DNA from: Areca catechu
Taxonomy: Eukaryota; Streptophyta; Magnoliopsida; Arecales; Arecaceae
Length of the DNA stretch: 64,000 nucleotides
Assembly (NCBI GenBank): GCA_021397845.1
Contig: CM038052.1
Span: 141,179,854-141,243,853, forward strand
Reading direction: 5' to 3'
In this document: positions 12,801 to 24,383 of the stretch, piece by piece
Numbering within the stretch: position 1 is the first letter of the stretch
How the letters are laid out: every line of letters starts with the position of its first letter
Position numbers and translations under genes: made by a program
Notes under the pieces: generated by a model
What the model was told of the DNA's origin: nothing
Databases searched by the model: none
The model's input: only the letters and a program-made list of their open reading frames with translations

Positions 12801-14616
12801 GATCAAATTGACTCCCGTTTTCTTTTCTTTTAGGTGGCTTGATCCTCTCTTAACAATGTCCTTAGGTGGTGTTGGGTTGATCACAAACTTCTTTCCTAGG
12901 TGCATGAATGAGCAAGAATTTGATCGGCCATATAGGGTCGCGTCATGGTCAAATAACCAGGGTCGACCTAGGATGATACTGCTCACTCCCATTGGTAAGA
13001 CATCACACCACACTTTCTCCTGATAGGACTGTAATTGGATTTGGACTAGACACCTATGTTTGATGGGAATTGAAGTGGTGTCTATCCAAGAAACCTTATA
13101 GGGATTTGGATGGGAAACTATGGACAAGCCTAAAGTTTTGACAGTACTAGTGGATATGGCATTTACACAACTCTCACTATCTATGATTATTTTACATACC
13201 TTATCCCCTAACTTGACAAATATTTGTAGGATGTTAGTCCTACGCCAGTCCTCCTATTTCATAGTGTGTGTAAGGATGCATCTAACTACTCCCAACATAT
13301 CAGGCTCTATTTATTCCTCGTCATCTTTATACTCTTCAGCCAAATTGTCCTCAGCCTAATATACTTCCTCAACATTATCACCTAGGGGTTCTTTGGGTTC
13401 ATACTCACTTTCTTCTAATTCTCCTATGTGTAAAGCCCTAGTTGGACAATTGTTAGCATAATGACCTAACTTATGACATCTGTAGCGAGCAGCATTAGGG
13501 TTTGGAGTCTTCTGAACTTTTGGTGCTTTACCCCTATCATCTCTATGGGTTAGAGGGGTGCTAGGGTTGGGTCGGCTGGGTCGCATCTGATTCGATCCTG
13601 GCTGCTGACTAGGTGCACTAGTTCTAGGTGGTTCGGGTCTGCGATAAAACTGTCCCCTATGAAATCTCTCGGTATCTCGTGCTACCTGGTAAGCTAGCTC
13701 TAAGTCATGAACTTCTCTCAAAAATAACTCCTTCTGGATCTCTTCTCTCAATCCTATCCTAAACCTAGACAAAGTAACTGACTCGGACTCATCTACATTG
13801 CATCTCATCATAAATTCGTCAAACTTTGCAATGTATTCAGCTACACTCTTAGTTCCCTGGGTCAATCTCTGCCATTGGTCTAGAAGTCTCTGGTGGTAGG
13901 ACATAGGAAGGTGTTTCTCTCGAAGCCTAAGTTTCATTGCCCTCCAGGTTACTATGGGAACATCACCCCTTTGTCTAATGAACCTCTCGACGTTTCCCTA
14001 GTAAAGCCTAGCCTGACGAATTAACCTAAGCTTCGCGAACTTGCATTTTCTCTCCTCCGTCATGTCACACCAATCAAAGTACTGATCCATCTCTCCCTCC
14101 CAATCTACGTAAACCTTAGGATCCAGATTTCCATCAAATGTTGGTGCTTCCAACCTAATACTCCTAAGGGTTCGCTCATCACGGTCTGCCTGATCCTGAT
14201 TATGTCACCTAGGGTTTGGCTCATAGACTGGATCATGGTGTGTTATCCTAGGGTTTGGGTCATGGACTCAATCGAGATTGGGTCTCCTAGGATTTGGCTC
14301 AAAGAAGTGGTCTTGATGAAGAGCCCTTCTAGGGTTGTTGGGTGCCTCAAAATCAGATTCAGGCTCTAACTCATTCTAGATTTCATGATTTCCTCCAGGG
14401 GTACGAGCTTCTAATCAATCAAGTCTAGCAGTGATATGGGTTATTTGATCAATCAAGTTTTGATTGGTCTGGGCTAATTGATCAGTTATGTTTTGGTTAA
14501 GCCTGGTCATTTGGTCATTCAAAGATTTCATCAGACTCTCAAAGTTTTGTTCCATGGTTACACTAGATTGGGCTTGGGTTTGCTAATAAGGTGCTCCTGA
14601 TCTAGTTGCCATGCAC
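9867..14616 (-). pseudogene. D2 gag-pol, decayed but nearly full length
   Basis: Reading from 14616 downward: gag start MATRSGAPY, then an in-frame TAG; capsid and zinc knuckle (13356-13937); protease region (12672-13127); reverse transcriptase in two pieces (12337-12756 and 12058-12291, the latter with YFDDILIYS); RNase H through the start of integrase (11117-11989, with the CDASG and SDHEAL motifs); integrase core (10724-11002, with SDRD); integrase tail (10178-10654); and a broken chromodomain down to 9867. Domain order is that of element A. Stops and frameshifts separate the blocks. The first Cys of the zinc knuckle is Arg here (RYRCHKLGHYANNC), while D1 keeps it. Confidence 0.85.
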
Positions 14617-15731
14617 ACGGACTCAACTCGGACTAGGGGTTTTGCTAGAACTAGAGTATAAATCAAATGTAAGGTCAAATTGACAATCCGGGTTATAGTA
14701 ACTTGGCACCTGGCCAGGTAAGTGTAAGGTTAGTGGAGGTTCCTCTTTGCTTTTCTTAGACACCAATTAGAAATTGGCCAGGTAAGCGAACCAACCCACT
14801 TTCCTTCAGGCTCTTGTCCCTGAACCACTTGCCTAGACACCAGATACAAGCACACACAAACAGGGTTTCAAAGTTGGCTTGACACTTGACTCGACCTGAC
14901 CTTGTGGGTGTCCCTAGCTCACTAGAGCAATTAAATGTCTAATCCATTTAAATTAGGGTTGGGTTCGTTATGCAAGTTGGTGATTTTTGGGCTAGGGATA
15001 AGTGATAAAATCCTGACGCTATGTTATTTTGATGCCCTTAACTTGTTTTATCATGAAATGAAGGCAACAAGCATATGGATTCAAATTTCAAGTGCAGAAA
15101 TCAGTGTGTTGCAGTTCTGATTTGGGGCAGAAAAGTGATGTATATCAATCTCATAAAAATTTAAAAAAATCACAAAATACTCCAAACTTGCTGAGGATAT
15201 ACCATATGAAAGGAAATTTAAAGATAAAATCTATACTATGCTGAGCAGATACTAAAATTTAGATAATGTAAAAAGAACAGAATAGAATAGCAAAAACTTT
15301 AGCAGTAGTGATGGAGTGCGGGAATTTTCATTTTTTTTTGTGATTTTTTTCCAAAGATAAAATTTTTCATGCTGATAACTAATGTAATATGGAGTAGGAA
15401 AAAAATTATTTCAATAAAAAATTAACTACTTTCATTCAGACTTTTATGCAAATCACAGTCAACCTACTCAGAAATACAGCAAGCAGAATTTAAACAAACA
15501 AAGGTATTTTCATACCAAACTTCAACCTAATGATTCATGTCCGACCAGGAGCTCATTATTCCCATGGGTCGTGACAGTGTACAGGTGTACACCTGCTCAG
15601 GAGGGATGAATTTTAGATCTAGATTGGATTTTAAAAACAATAACTAAGTAGCATGTATGAATGCTATGCATGCAGAAAATTTCAGCAACCTACCTAAATG
15701 CACAAATTCAAAATTAACCCTAACCTACCAT
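14617..15731 (-). other. D2 untranslated leader
   Basis: This is non-coding DNA between primer site and gag start, colinear with the D1 leader. AT-rich stretches are present and no separate gene is supported. Confidence 0.7.
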
Positions 15732-15743
15732 GCTCTGATACCA
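15732..15743 (-). other. Primer-binding site of D2 (initiator tRNA-Met type)
   Basis: The plus-strand GCTCTGATACCA is the exact complement of TGGTATCAGAGC, four bases from the start of LTR 3. Confidence 0.9.
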
Positions 15744-15747
15744 AAAA

Positions 15748-17100
15748 TGATGGGGGACAAGTATCGAATGATGCATTTCTAGGAATTAGAGGGACTAAAC
15801 GAAAATGAAAAAGATAAACATGCAGCTATTCTATGTAAAAGGAGCAGGATTACATTAAAGGAACATAATGAAATAAACTAGACTAGAAAAGACTCTACAA
15901 AATAACTAAAAAAGGGATCTTCGTGGTTAGGAAACCACACAGATTAGGGTTAACTTACTCACTATTTCAGATCTGAAGGAAGATTAAGATGGTTATCCAG
16001 CGTTAATATTCTGAAATGAGGAAAAGGACACTCAAGAAGAAGTACTAAATAACTAAGAGATTATTCTAGGTTTCAAGGCACTCCGTATTTGAATCTTTGG
16101 CACAGTAGACCTTCATCTTGGAAACCATGAGACCTGGGGATCTTGCACAAATAGATGGAAACATTAAATGGTTAAGAAGGAAGGTTAGAGGAATGGAAGT
16201 GGAGAATTAGGAATAGAAGAAGAGGTTTAGGCTTGGAATGAAGTAGATCCAATTTGGCACCCAAAGCTTGAATATGCTTTGCTTGTTGGCATGGGGAACT
16301 CCATTGTAGATGATCGCCTTTGGAAGGTGGGATGGACGAATTTGGAGAAGCTTGAAGTGGGTTCTTCAAGTGTGGCCAAATGGGATTGGAGGAGGGATTA
16401 GTGGCTTGTTTGGTTACGTATCCTAGGTCTCACACCTACCTTCTCTCAAGGGTCTTTGGCTAGCAAAGGAAGAAAGCTTTCTTAGAAAATAGTTTCATTT
16501 CATTCATCATCCCCATTACAAGAGAACTTAGGAGCTTTTATAGACTTTAAGCTTCCTTTCAAAATTCAAACTACTCCTCTTTTCATGGAGAAAATCAAGG
16601 GGTGTCCCATGAAGAGAAAAGGGCCCTTTCAAATTTGAAATTCCTACTTACAAGGGAGAAAATCAAGGGCATCCCAAAAAAGGTGGAATGGCTCTTTCAA
16701 GGTGGCATCCCAAGAAGAGTGGAGCTTCATTTGAATTTTTTCTTGGGTTGGAATCCATGGTTGAATTGTCTTGGTGATGTGGCATGTTCTCTCCTCCAAG
16801 TGGCATGACTTGTCTTCCAAGGTGGCATGGTTCAATGATGATGTGGTGCTCCAAGTAGTTGGTGAAGCTGGTTGCACTTAATCTGGCTTAATTGAAACAC
16901 AGCTTCAAGTAGCTTTTGAACCCAACTTAATACAAAGCCTAATTGAACTCTAGTTGGACCCAAATTAAAATAAAACAGAACTCAATTATTCAAATAAAAT
17001 AAATACATGACTCAAAGACTTGTTATAGGACTTAAATTCCTAGCGTGCTAACCATAAAGAGCTTGGCATTAGTTGAAGCCTCTTCCTGAGCCTGGTGCCC
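15748..17100 (-). repeat. LTR 3 of composite D (5' LTR of D2), split by element A
   Basis: The LTR is colinear with LTRs 1 and 2 as far as CCTGGTGCCC (17091-17100). Its last six bases (GCACCA) are found at 26023-26028, on the far side of element A and its TGCCC duplication, giving 1359 bp in all. A TATA-like box on minus lies near 16535-16544. Confidence 0.85.
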
Positions 17101-18735
17101 TAATGCAGAACAAATAAAGGGATGCGATGCGGAAGTAAATTAAGATTAACTAATTTTTTTTTTTGTTGTTTTTATAGGTTTGTAGAAGTTGGCTTCAAAT
17201 CAAAGAAAAGTTAACCTAACATTGAAAGATACTAATATGATAATTGAAAGCACAATTTTAAGGAAACTAAATTATCAGAGTAGTTTAGAAGCAACGGATC
17301 GCTGGGGGTTGAGAAACTCCCAGACCTAGGGTTTCACTCCGAGCTTTCAACAAAACAGAAATAAAGAGAAGGGAAGGTTTATCTAACCAGACAATGGTCT
17401 TCACAGATTTTGGTGGAAGAACTCTCCCGAGCAGATTGTTGGATCCTCGGAGTCGGATATCTTCGTAATGGATCCTCCAATACTGGTCCTTTGGCGGGTT
17501 GGCTTCTCCTGAACTCAAGATCTGGAAGAGAAGAAAAACAATTGATGGAATCAGAGAGTCAAGGAAAAGATTTACCAGGTTGATGAACTTGAAGATCGAA
17601 ATTGCTGAAAACTGGATTCTCCTGGATGCTGATGTGATTTTCCTTGGAACTTGCTCTGGATCTGAAGTAGCCGGACTGGATCTGGATGAAGGTGGATGGC
17701 CTGGACTTGTAGAGAGAGAGAGGCCGTGGGAGATGGATGGATCTAGGGTTTGGTGGATGGAAAATAATGAAAGGTGGCTAGGGTTTTGGAATTTCAAGTG
17801 GCTAACCTAGGGTTTTGGATAAAGATGGAGATCTCTCACCTCCTCAAGGCTCCAATGGAACCCGGATTACCCCCTCACGGAGCTCAACACTTAGAATAGT
17901 GCGGAAGAAGAGAAACCTAGGTTACTCAACACAAGAGAATAGCAAAATATTTTTTCTTCATTGATTTTTTAAAGTTACAAAGAGAGGTCTATTATATAGA
18001 CCTAAAATTTTCTCCTAGCTTGTACAAATTCCCATGTGGGACTAAACTCTTCCAACCCCTAGATTAGGTAGAAAATCCTCTCCCTTGGCTGACCAAGAGT
18101 CCAAAAAAAATTGGGACGGCCATAAAGGAATTGTTTTGGAACTTTTATGGCACCTCCTTTGGAGTTGGATTTGGATTTGGAGTCCTCTTCTTCTTATGGT
18201 ATTTCTTCTTTTCTTCCACTCCAAGTTAAGCTCTTTGATTTTGATTTGAACTTCAATTAGGAGTAGGTTGGATGTCCTTCTTTGATTTCTTCTCCAAGAG
18301 AAGTTTTCTTCCTTCTTTGCTTAGGTAAATTAGGCAGGTGTGGGCGCCTCCTTTAATTTAGCCTCCAATTTGATTTTTTCTTCTTTGGATGTGGGGACCA
18401 TGACACTGGGATGCCTCTATGGCGCCTCCTGGACTCTGGCGTGTGCTCGGAGTGTGGCTGGGCGTGTGGCTTGGAGTGTGGCCTCCACTTGCTTGAACCT
18501 TGAGTTGATTGGAAGAGAAATGTGGCACCATTTTGGACCAAATTGAAACCACATTGGGACTTGCACCGAGTCAACATGACTCAACAAAATTTAAATGGTG
18601 ACTCAAGAAATAAATAAAATAAATAAACTGGTTGACCAGGTCAACCTTTATTACAAACCCTAATTTCTCGGGCAATGTCAATCAGAGATCCAAATGGAGC
18701 TCTGAAGTCTTCTTCTGAGTCTGGTGCCCGCACCA
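17101..18735 (-). repeat. 3' LTR of element A
   Basis: It is 1635 bp. The U3 edge on minus begins TGGTGCGGGCACCAGACTC. The last 58 bases of the gag-pol frame lie inside it (stop codon at 18678-18680). A TATA-like motif sits in a palindrome near 17987-18003. A 170-codon minus frame at 17285-17797 recurs in the other copies and is taken as LTR sequence. Confidence 0.92.
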
Positions 18736-21700
18736 ATTCTCCCAGGGTGGGAGGAACTCGACCCTGTCGAGTAAGGCTCAAGTTGGCTCTGGTATCTCTC
18801 CAAGAGGTCTGGGTCCAATTCTTGTAATTCTTCTCGAGAGATCCAAGAGTCATCAGAATCTGGCCTTCCTTGCCAGCGGACCAGGTACCTTTGGTATCCT
18901 CGATTACGAGTAGAGATAACCTGATCATCCAGGATCTTTTCAATCTGCTCTTTCCTCACAGGCCAGTTTGTTGGTGGACACACAGGGTCGGGATCACTCT
19001 CAATGATAGGGTTAGGCTCAAAAGGCTCACTAGGAATCACAGCTGGCTCCCTGTACTCTACTAAGTCTGTAATGTTGAAAGTAGAGCTAATGCCTAGTTC
19101 TGGAGGCAACTCGAGCACATAGGCATTGGATCCTACTCTCTTTACCACTCTAAATGGTCCAGCTCCCCTAGCATGTAACTTTCTAACGGTTCCAGGAGGA
19201 AACCGTTCAGGCCTTAACCTAATCATCACATAGTCTCCCTCAACAAAAGATTTGACTCGCCTTTGAGTATCAGCCAACTTCTTATAAGTTTCATTACTTA
19301 AATTTATTTTGGCATGAATTTCTTTATGCAAGTCTTTTATATGCTGTGCAAAATTCTCAGCAGATTCGGAGACTCGAGTGTGGACAGGTAAAGGGACTAG
19401 GTCAAGAGGTGTGTGAGGTTTGTACCCATGTACAATTTCAAATGGACTCTTACCCGTAGACCTATTGACCGAGTCGTTGTACGCAAATTCTGCCCTTTGT
19501 AGGTATAAATCCCAATTTCTGGTATTTTCACCAACAAGACATCTCAGCAGATTTCCTAGGCTACGGTTCACTACTTCAGTTTGGCCATCAGTTTGGGGAT
19601 GATAGGCAGTTGAAAACTTAAGTTTTGTCCCTAACTTATGCCAAAGGGTCTTCCAAAAGTAACTGGTGAACCGGACATCCCTATCTGAAACGATTGTCTT
19701 AGGTAGGCCATGGAGTCTAACTATCTCATTGAAGAAAAGTGTGGCTACCTTAGACGCATCAAAAGTTTGGGAACAAGGCAAGAAGTGGGCCATTTTAGAG
19801 AATCGGTCGACTACGACACAGATAGAATCATGTCTCCTTTGGGTCTTAGGTAAACCTAACACAAAATCCATACTCACATCTTGCCAAGGACGATCTGGGA
19901 CAGGGAGGGGGGTATAAAGACCAGTGTTTTGTTTTCGCTGTTTGGCAACAGCGCAGGTTCGACATCTAGCTACAATATTAGCTACATCCCTTTTCAAGCT
20001 AGGCCAGAAAAAGTGGTCTTCAATAGCTAGAATGGTCTTGTCTTTTCCAAAATGGCCGGCTAAACCTCCAGCATGGATTTCCCAAATCAAAAATTCCCTA
20101 AGAGAAGTTCTAGGGATGCAAAGCCTATTTTTGAAGAACAAAAAACCATCTACAAGGGTATAATCCTGGTGATTACTAGATGATCCTTGAACTAGATCCT
20201 GATACACAGTTGTGAAATCCGGACAAGACTCATATTCCTCTTTGATTTGCTCAAACCCTATGACCTCAGTTCTAACAGAAGTTAATAACAGAGATCGGCG
20301 ACTAAGGGCATCAGCTACCTTATTCTCAACTCCAGCCTTATGTTTCAGGACAAAAGTATAGGACTGGATATATTCTACCCACTTAGCATGCCTAGGGTTA
20401 AGCTTCTTTTGGGAGTTCAGAAATCTAAGAGCCTCATGGTCCGAAAATAGTACAAATTCCTGCGGTAGCAAATAATGTCTCCAGTAACGCAAAGCTTGCA
20501 CCACCGCATAAAATTCCTTATCATAGGTAGAATACCTAAGCTTAGCATCATTAAGTTTTTCACTAAAGAATGCTATGGGATGATTTTCTTGGCTTAGGAC
20601 TCCACCTATTCCTACACCTGAAGCATCACAGGCAACCTCAAATACTTTAGAAAAATCGGGTAATCTCAGAATGGGTGCCTGGGTCATTTTATCCTTAAGA
20701 TCTAGGAAGGCTTTATGGGCTGACTTAGTCCAATGAAATTCTCCCTTCCTAATACAATCAGTGATAGGAGCAGCTAAAGTACTAAACCCCTTGATGAATC
20801 GCCTATAGAAGGTAGCCAAGCCATGGAAACTTCTAACTTCATGCACATTGGTTGGCTCTGGCCAGTCTACTATGGACTTAATCTTCTCAGGATCGGCCGC
20901 CACGCCGTCAGGGGTTACTACAAAACCAAGAAAGATAACTCTACTAGTCATGAATTCACACTTCTTAAGATTACCGTAGAGTCTCTCATTCCTCAAAACT
21001 TGGCAGACTGCTCTAAGGTGGTCTAGGTGATCTGTTGGGGTCTTACTATAGATCAGGATGTCATCAAAATAGACCACCACAAATTTTCCTATGAAAGCTC
21101 TAAGTACCTGGGTCATAATTCTCATGAAAGTACTAGGGGCATTGGACAACCCAAAAGGCATAACAACCCATTCATAAAGACCATCCTTAGTTTTGAAAGC
21201 AGTTTTCCATTCATCCCCGGGTCTAATCCTAACCTGATGATAGCCGCTTTTGAGATCAATCTTAGAAAAAACCATTGCACCAGCCATCATATCAAGCATG
21301 TCATCTAGTCTAGGGATGGGAAACCTATATTTGATTGTAATTTTATTGATGGCACGACTGTCAACACACATCCTCCACGTGCCATCTTTCTTTGGGGTCA
21401 GTAAGGCTGGGACTGCACAAGGGCTAAGACTTTCTCTAATAAACCCCTTCCTCAATAATTCTCCAACCTGCTTTTGCAGTTCTTCATGCTCAGATGGATT
21501 CATCCTGTAATGGGGCAAGTTAGGCAAAGTCGCTCCTGGGATTAGATCTATGGCATGCTGGATATCCCTAAGAGGTGGAAGGTGGTCTGGCAAATCCTCG
21601 GGAAAGACATCCTCAAATTCTTTTAACACAGGTTTAACTTCTTGAGGAGGCTCTGAGGGTTCCGAAGTTCTAAGTTCCTTAGCAGTCAGCATCCAGATGG

Positions 21701-23474
21701 GTGAACCACTATGAATTTCTTGTTCTAGATCCTTAGCACTGATTAGGTTCACTCCAGTTTTCATCTCCTTAACCTTACCAACTCCTTTAGTTACCTTGTC
21801 CTTAGGGGGAACGGAATGGATCGTAATCTTCTTCCCTTTGAAATTAAAGACACAGGTATTGGATTTTCCTAAGAGGGTGGCATCATGATCATACAACCAA
21901 GGTCTTCCGAGAATTATACTGCTCACCCCCATGGGTAAGACATCGCACCAAATCTTTTCGTGATAAGATTGCATTTGGATTTGGACTTGACATCTAGACT
22001 GGATGGGTATGGAGGTAGAATCTACCCAAGAAACCTTATAGGGGTTGGGATGGGGAACTGGGATTAAGCCTAACATCTTGACAGTGCTAGTAGAGATGGC
22101 ATTTACACAGCTCCCACTATCTATGATGATCTTACATACCTTATCCCCTAATTTAAGAAAAGTTTGTAGGATGTTAGTCCTACGCCAATCCTCTTGAACT
22201 AGATTCTGGGATAGGATGCATCTTACAACTCCTAATTGGTCAGATTCATTGGGTTCCTCCTCTCCTTCATACTCCTCAACCAAATTCATTCCGGCCTCAT
22301 AAACTTCTTCTTCAAATTCCTCACTGGGCTCGGAATTATCATTCTCTCCCTCTTCTATGTAAAGGGATCTCCGTGGGCACTGGCTAGCAACATGACCTAC
22401 CTTATGACACTTGAAACAGGCTATGGCAGTACACTGACTGGAAATGTGACCTGGTTTCTGACACTTAAAACAGGTGATATTTGAACTAGGGGTTCTCTGG
22501 GTGTCAGGTGCCTTACCTTTGTCCATGGGTCTAGGGGTAGAAGTACCCTGAAAAGGTTTACTAGGGATAACTTGGCTAGGTCCATTCCTTGGGATTGGGG
22601 CACTAACCCTAGAAGGTATAGGTCCTCTATGAAATTTCTCAGTGTTCAGTGCAATCTGGTAGGCTTGGTCTAGATCAGTAACCTCTCTCAGAAATAATTC
22701 TCTCTTGATATCTTCCCTCAGTCCAGCCCTAAATCTAGACAAAGTGACTTCGTGGGCTTCACTCACATCACATCTCATTAGGTATTCATCAAAAGTAGTT
22801 ATGTAGTCTGAGACAGATCGGTTTCCTTGTTTCAGGTTTTGCCATTGGTCTAACAGGTTTTGCTGGTATGAAATGGGTAGGTATTTATCTCTCAATTTTT
22901 CTTTCATACCCTGCCAAGTGGTTATGGGCTCAACATTCCATCTCCTAGTGGTTAGCTCAATGTTCCCCCAGTATAACCTAGCTTGACGCACTAATTTCAT
23001 CTTGGCAAACTTGTATTTCCTCTCCTCAGACATAGCATACCACTCAAAGTATTGATCCATCTCACCCTCCCAATCAGAATACACCTTAGGGTTCAGACTA
23101 CCATCAAAAGTGGGTGCATCTAATTTGATGTTCCTGATGAACCTATCATCTCTATCTTCAGGCTCTGGGTCAGGCCTCCTATGATTAGGTTCGGGATCTC
23201 TATATAAAGGCCTTCTAGGCTCTTGATGTGGGTGAGGTTGAGGCACATTAAAATCGGGGTCAGGAGTCCAATTCCGATGTCTAGGTTCTTCAAGTACTTG
23301 GACTCGGTCCCTAAGTTGAGTAAGATCCTCATGAATTTGTGCGCTAAACTGGGCCACAGTGTTTGTCATATCCTGATTCATTTTAGCCATACTTTCAGTA
23401 AGAGTTATGATCATGGCCTCTAAATCAGGTTGGGTTTGACCAGGTTGATATGGCACTCTGTTTCTGGTAGACAT
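18678..23474 (-). CDS. Gag-pol polyprotein of element A (Gag, protease, RT-RNase H, integrase with chromodomain)
   Basis: This frame of 1598 codons has no internal stop. Residues 1-65 form a coiled-coil-like start, about 112-285 the capsid region, and 335-366 two CCHC knuckles (CFKCQKPGHISSQC, CFKCHKVGHVASQC), followed by an acidic gag tail. The aspartic protease has DSG at 452-454. RT spans about 650-850 with YFDD at 802-805. RNase H has D949, E987, D1012 and D1055. Integrase shows the HHCC set (H1134, H1141, C1171, C1174), the catalytic triad D1203, D1264 and E1300, and a GPF module near 1439. A chromodomain follows at about 1510-1565. All key residues are present. The last 18 codons plus the stop lie within the 3' LTR. 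The start is chosen because the related elements begin MSTRN, MATRSG or MCTRSG at the same place. Confidence 0.95.
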   Translation of the reverse strand: MSTRNRVPYQPGQTQPDLEAMIITLTESMAKMNQDMTNTVAQFSAQIHEDLTQLRDRVQVLEEPRHRNWTPDPDFNVPQPHPHQEPRRPLYRDPEPNHRRPDPEPEDRDDRFIRNIKLDAPTFDGSLNPKVYSDWEGEMDQYFEWYAMSEERKYKFAKMKLVRQARLYWGNIELTTRRWNVEPITTWQGMKEKLRDKYLPISYQQNLLDQWQNLKQGNRSVSDYITTFDEYLMRCDVSEAHEVTLSRFRAGLREDIKRELFLREVTDLDQAYQIALNTEKFHRGPIPSRVSAPIPRNGPSQVIPSKPFQGTSTPRPMDKGKAPDTQRTPSSNITCFKCQKPGHISSQCTAIACFKCHKVGHVASQCPRRSLYIEEGENDNSEPSEEFEEEVYEAGMNLVEEYEGEEEPNESDQLGVVRCILSQNLVQEDWRRTNILQTFLKLGDKVCKIIIDSGSCVNAISTSTVKMLGLIPVPHPNPYKVSWVDSTSIPIQSRCQVQIQMQSYHEKIWCDVLPMGVSSIILGRPWLYDHDATLLGKSNTCVFNFKGKKITIHSVPPKDKVTKGVGKVKEMKTGVNLISAKDLEQEIHSGSPIWMLTAKELRTSEPSEPPQEVKPVLKEFEDVFPEDLPDHLPPLRDIQHAIDLIPGATLPNLPHYRMNPSEHEELQKQVGELLRKGFIRESLSPCAVPALLTPKKDGTWRMCVDSRAINKITIKYRFPIPRLDDMLDMMAGAMVFSKIDLKSGYHQVRIRPGDEWKTAFKTKDGLYEWVVMPFGLSNAPSTFMRIMTQVLRAFIGKFVVVYFDDILIYSKTPTDHLDHLRAVCQVLRNERLYGNLKKCEFMTSRVIFLGFVVTPDGVAADPEKIKSIVDWPEPTNVHEVRSFHGLATFYRRFIKGFSTLAAPITDCIRKGEFHWTKSAHKAFLDLKDKMTQAPILRLPDFSKVFEVACDASGVGIGGVLSQENHPIAFFSEKLNDAKLRYSTYDKEFYAVVQALRYWRHYLLPQEFVLFSDHEALRFLNSQKKLNPRHAKWVEYIQSYTFVLKHKAGVENKVADALSRRSLLLTSVRTEVIGFEQIKEEYESCPDFTTVYQDLVQGSSSNHQDYTLVDGFLFFKNRLCIPRTSLREFLIWEIHAGGLAGHFGKDKTILAIEDHFFWPSLKRDVANIVARCRTCAVAKQRKQNTGLYTPLPVPDRPWQDVSMDFVLGLPKTQRRHDSICVVVDRFSKMAHFLPCSQTFDASKVATLFFNEIVRLHGLPKTIVSDRDVRFTSYFWKTLWHKLGTKLKFSTAYHPQTDGQTEVVNRSLGNLLRCLVGENTRNWDLYLQRAEFAYNDSVNRSTGKSPFEIVHGYKPHTPLDLVPLPVHTRVSESAENFAQHIKDLHKEIHAKINLSNETYKKLADTQRRVKSFVEGDYVMIRLRPERFPPGTVRKLHARGAGPFRVVKRVGSNAYVLELPPELGISSTFNITDLVEYREPAVIPSEPFEPNPIIESDPDPVCPPTNWPVRKEQIEKILDDQVISTRNRGYQRYLVRWQGRPDSDDSWISREELQELDPDLLERYQSQLEPYSTGSSSSHPGRIGAGTRLRRRLQSSIWISD
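18738..18744 (-). other. Short polypurine tract of element A
   Basis: On the minus strand GGGAGAA lies two bases before the 3' LTR. It is short, but the same tract stands at this place in B, and shorter or variant forms are present in C, D, F, G and Q. Confidence 0.6.
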
Positions 23475-24367
23475 GATGATTCAAGCAAGCACACAAAATG
23501 AGACTAGACTAAATCGACTACTGGATCACTAGACCTAGAGTCCAAACTAGATGCCCAATCAGAGTGGCAAGCTAGCCTGTAGTAACTCAGGACTCAGCCA
23601 GGCAGGTGTAAGGGGAGTGTTAGGTCCCTGATCGCCAATCCTAGACACCAATCAGTGATTGGCCAGGTAGGCGGACCAGCACACAAGCCCTTCGGGACGT
23701 AGTCCCTGAACCACCGTTCTAGACACTGAGTGCTAAGCACACACAGAATAACTCAGCAAACTGACTCAACACTAGCCTAGACCCGACCAATTGGTGTCCC
23801 TTGCCCACTAGGGCAAATTAGGTCTAACTGATTTTAAATTAGGTATAGGTTCGAATGATTGGATGGTGGTTTTGGGCTAAGGAGAGGTAATCAACTCCTC
23901 CCCTTATCTTAGATGCTCAATTGCCCTTAAGTAAATTATGAGATGATCACTCCAAAAAAGAATTGAATTGCAGAACACAAAAAACAGAGTTGCTGTATTT
24001 TAATTCTCAGAATTTTTACCGAAACCAATAAATCGCAGAAAAGTTATGGAAAATAGGTTCAATTATACTGGTTTCAACGAAGTAAAAATCATGCAATTCG
24101 GAGTTTTATGCAGGGAGAAATAATTTAGACAACAGGGCAATTACGGGCTGCAACTAGATTGTCTTCCCCGTTTATAATCCCTGCTACGAAGTTATAACCC
24201 AATGGATCCCCTACACGCCCTAGGAACACCCCGTGGAATGGGAGGAGGAGGCTTGCGCCTCGCTTAGTTCCTAGGACCGGACGTCCTGGGGAGTCTACTT
24301 CGAGCAGACAAAATAAAAAGAGAACAATCAACACAAGCAAGCAAGCAAATCAGAAACCCTAGACTGG
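23475..24367 (-). other. Untranslated leader of element A
   Basis: About 890 bases lie between primer site and gag start. They match the leader of B (35573-36460) closely. No gene is seen. Confidence 0.8.
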
Positions 24368-24379
24368 GCTCTGATACCA
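24368..24379 (-). other. Primer-binding site of element A
   Basis: GCTCTGATACCA on plus is the exact complement of TGGTATCAGAGC, matching the 3' end of initiator tRNA-Met, four bases inside the 5' LTR. Confidence 0.92.
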
Positions 24380-24383
24380 AAAA

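Noticed and set aside
15732..15743. GCTCTGATACCA motifs considered as tRNA gene ends
   Set aside because: They sit four bases from LTR edges with no cloverleaf; they are primer-binding sites.
17285..17797. 170-codon frame in the A LTR, repeated at 24567-25079 and, shortened, in B
   Set aside because: It overlaps LTR promoter/leader sequence, and frames on the opposite strand are open too. Repetition reflects LTR copies.
24125..24340. 71-codon frame in the leader of A (83 codons in B at 35560-35811)
   Set aside because: In B it begins upstream of the primer site and differs in length between A and B; no domain. Leader sequence is the simpler reading.
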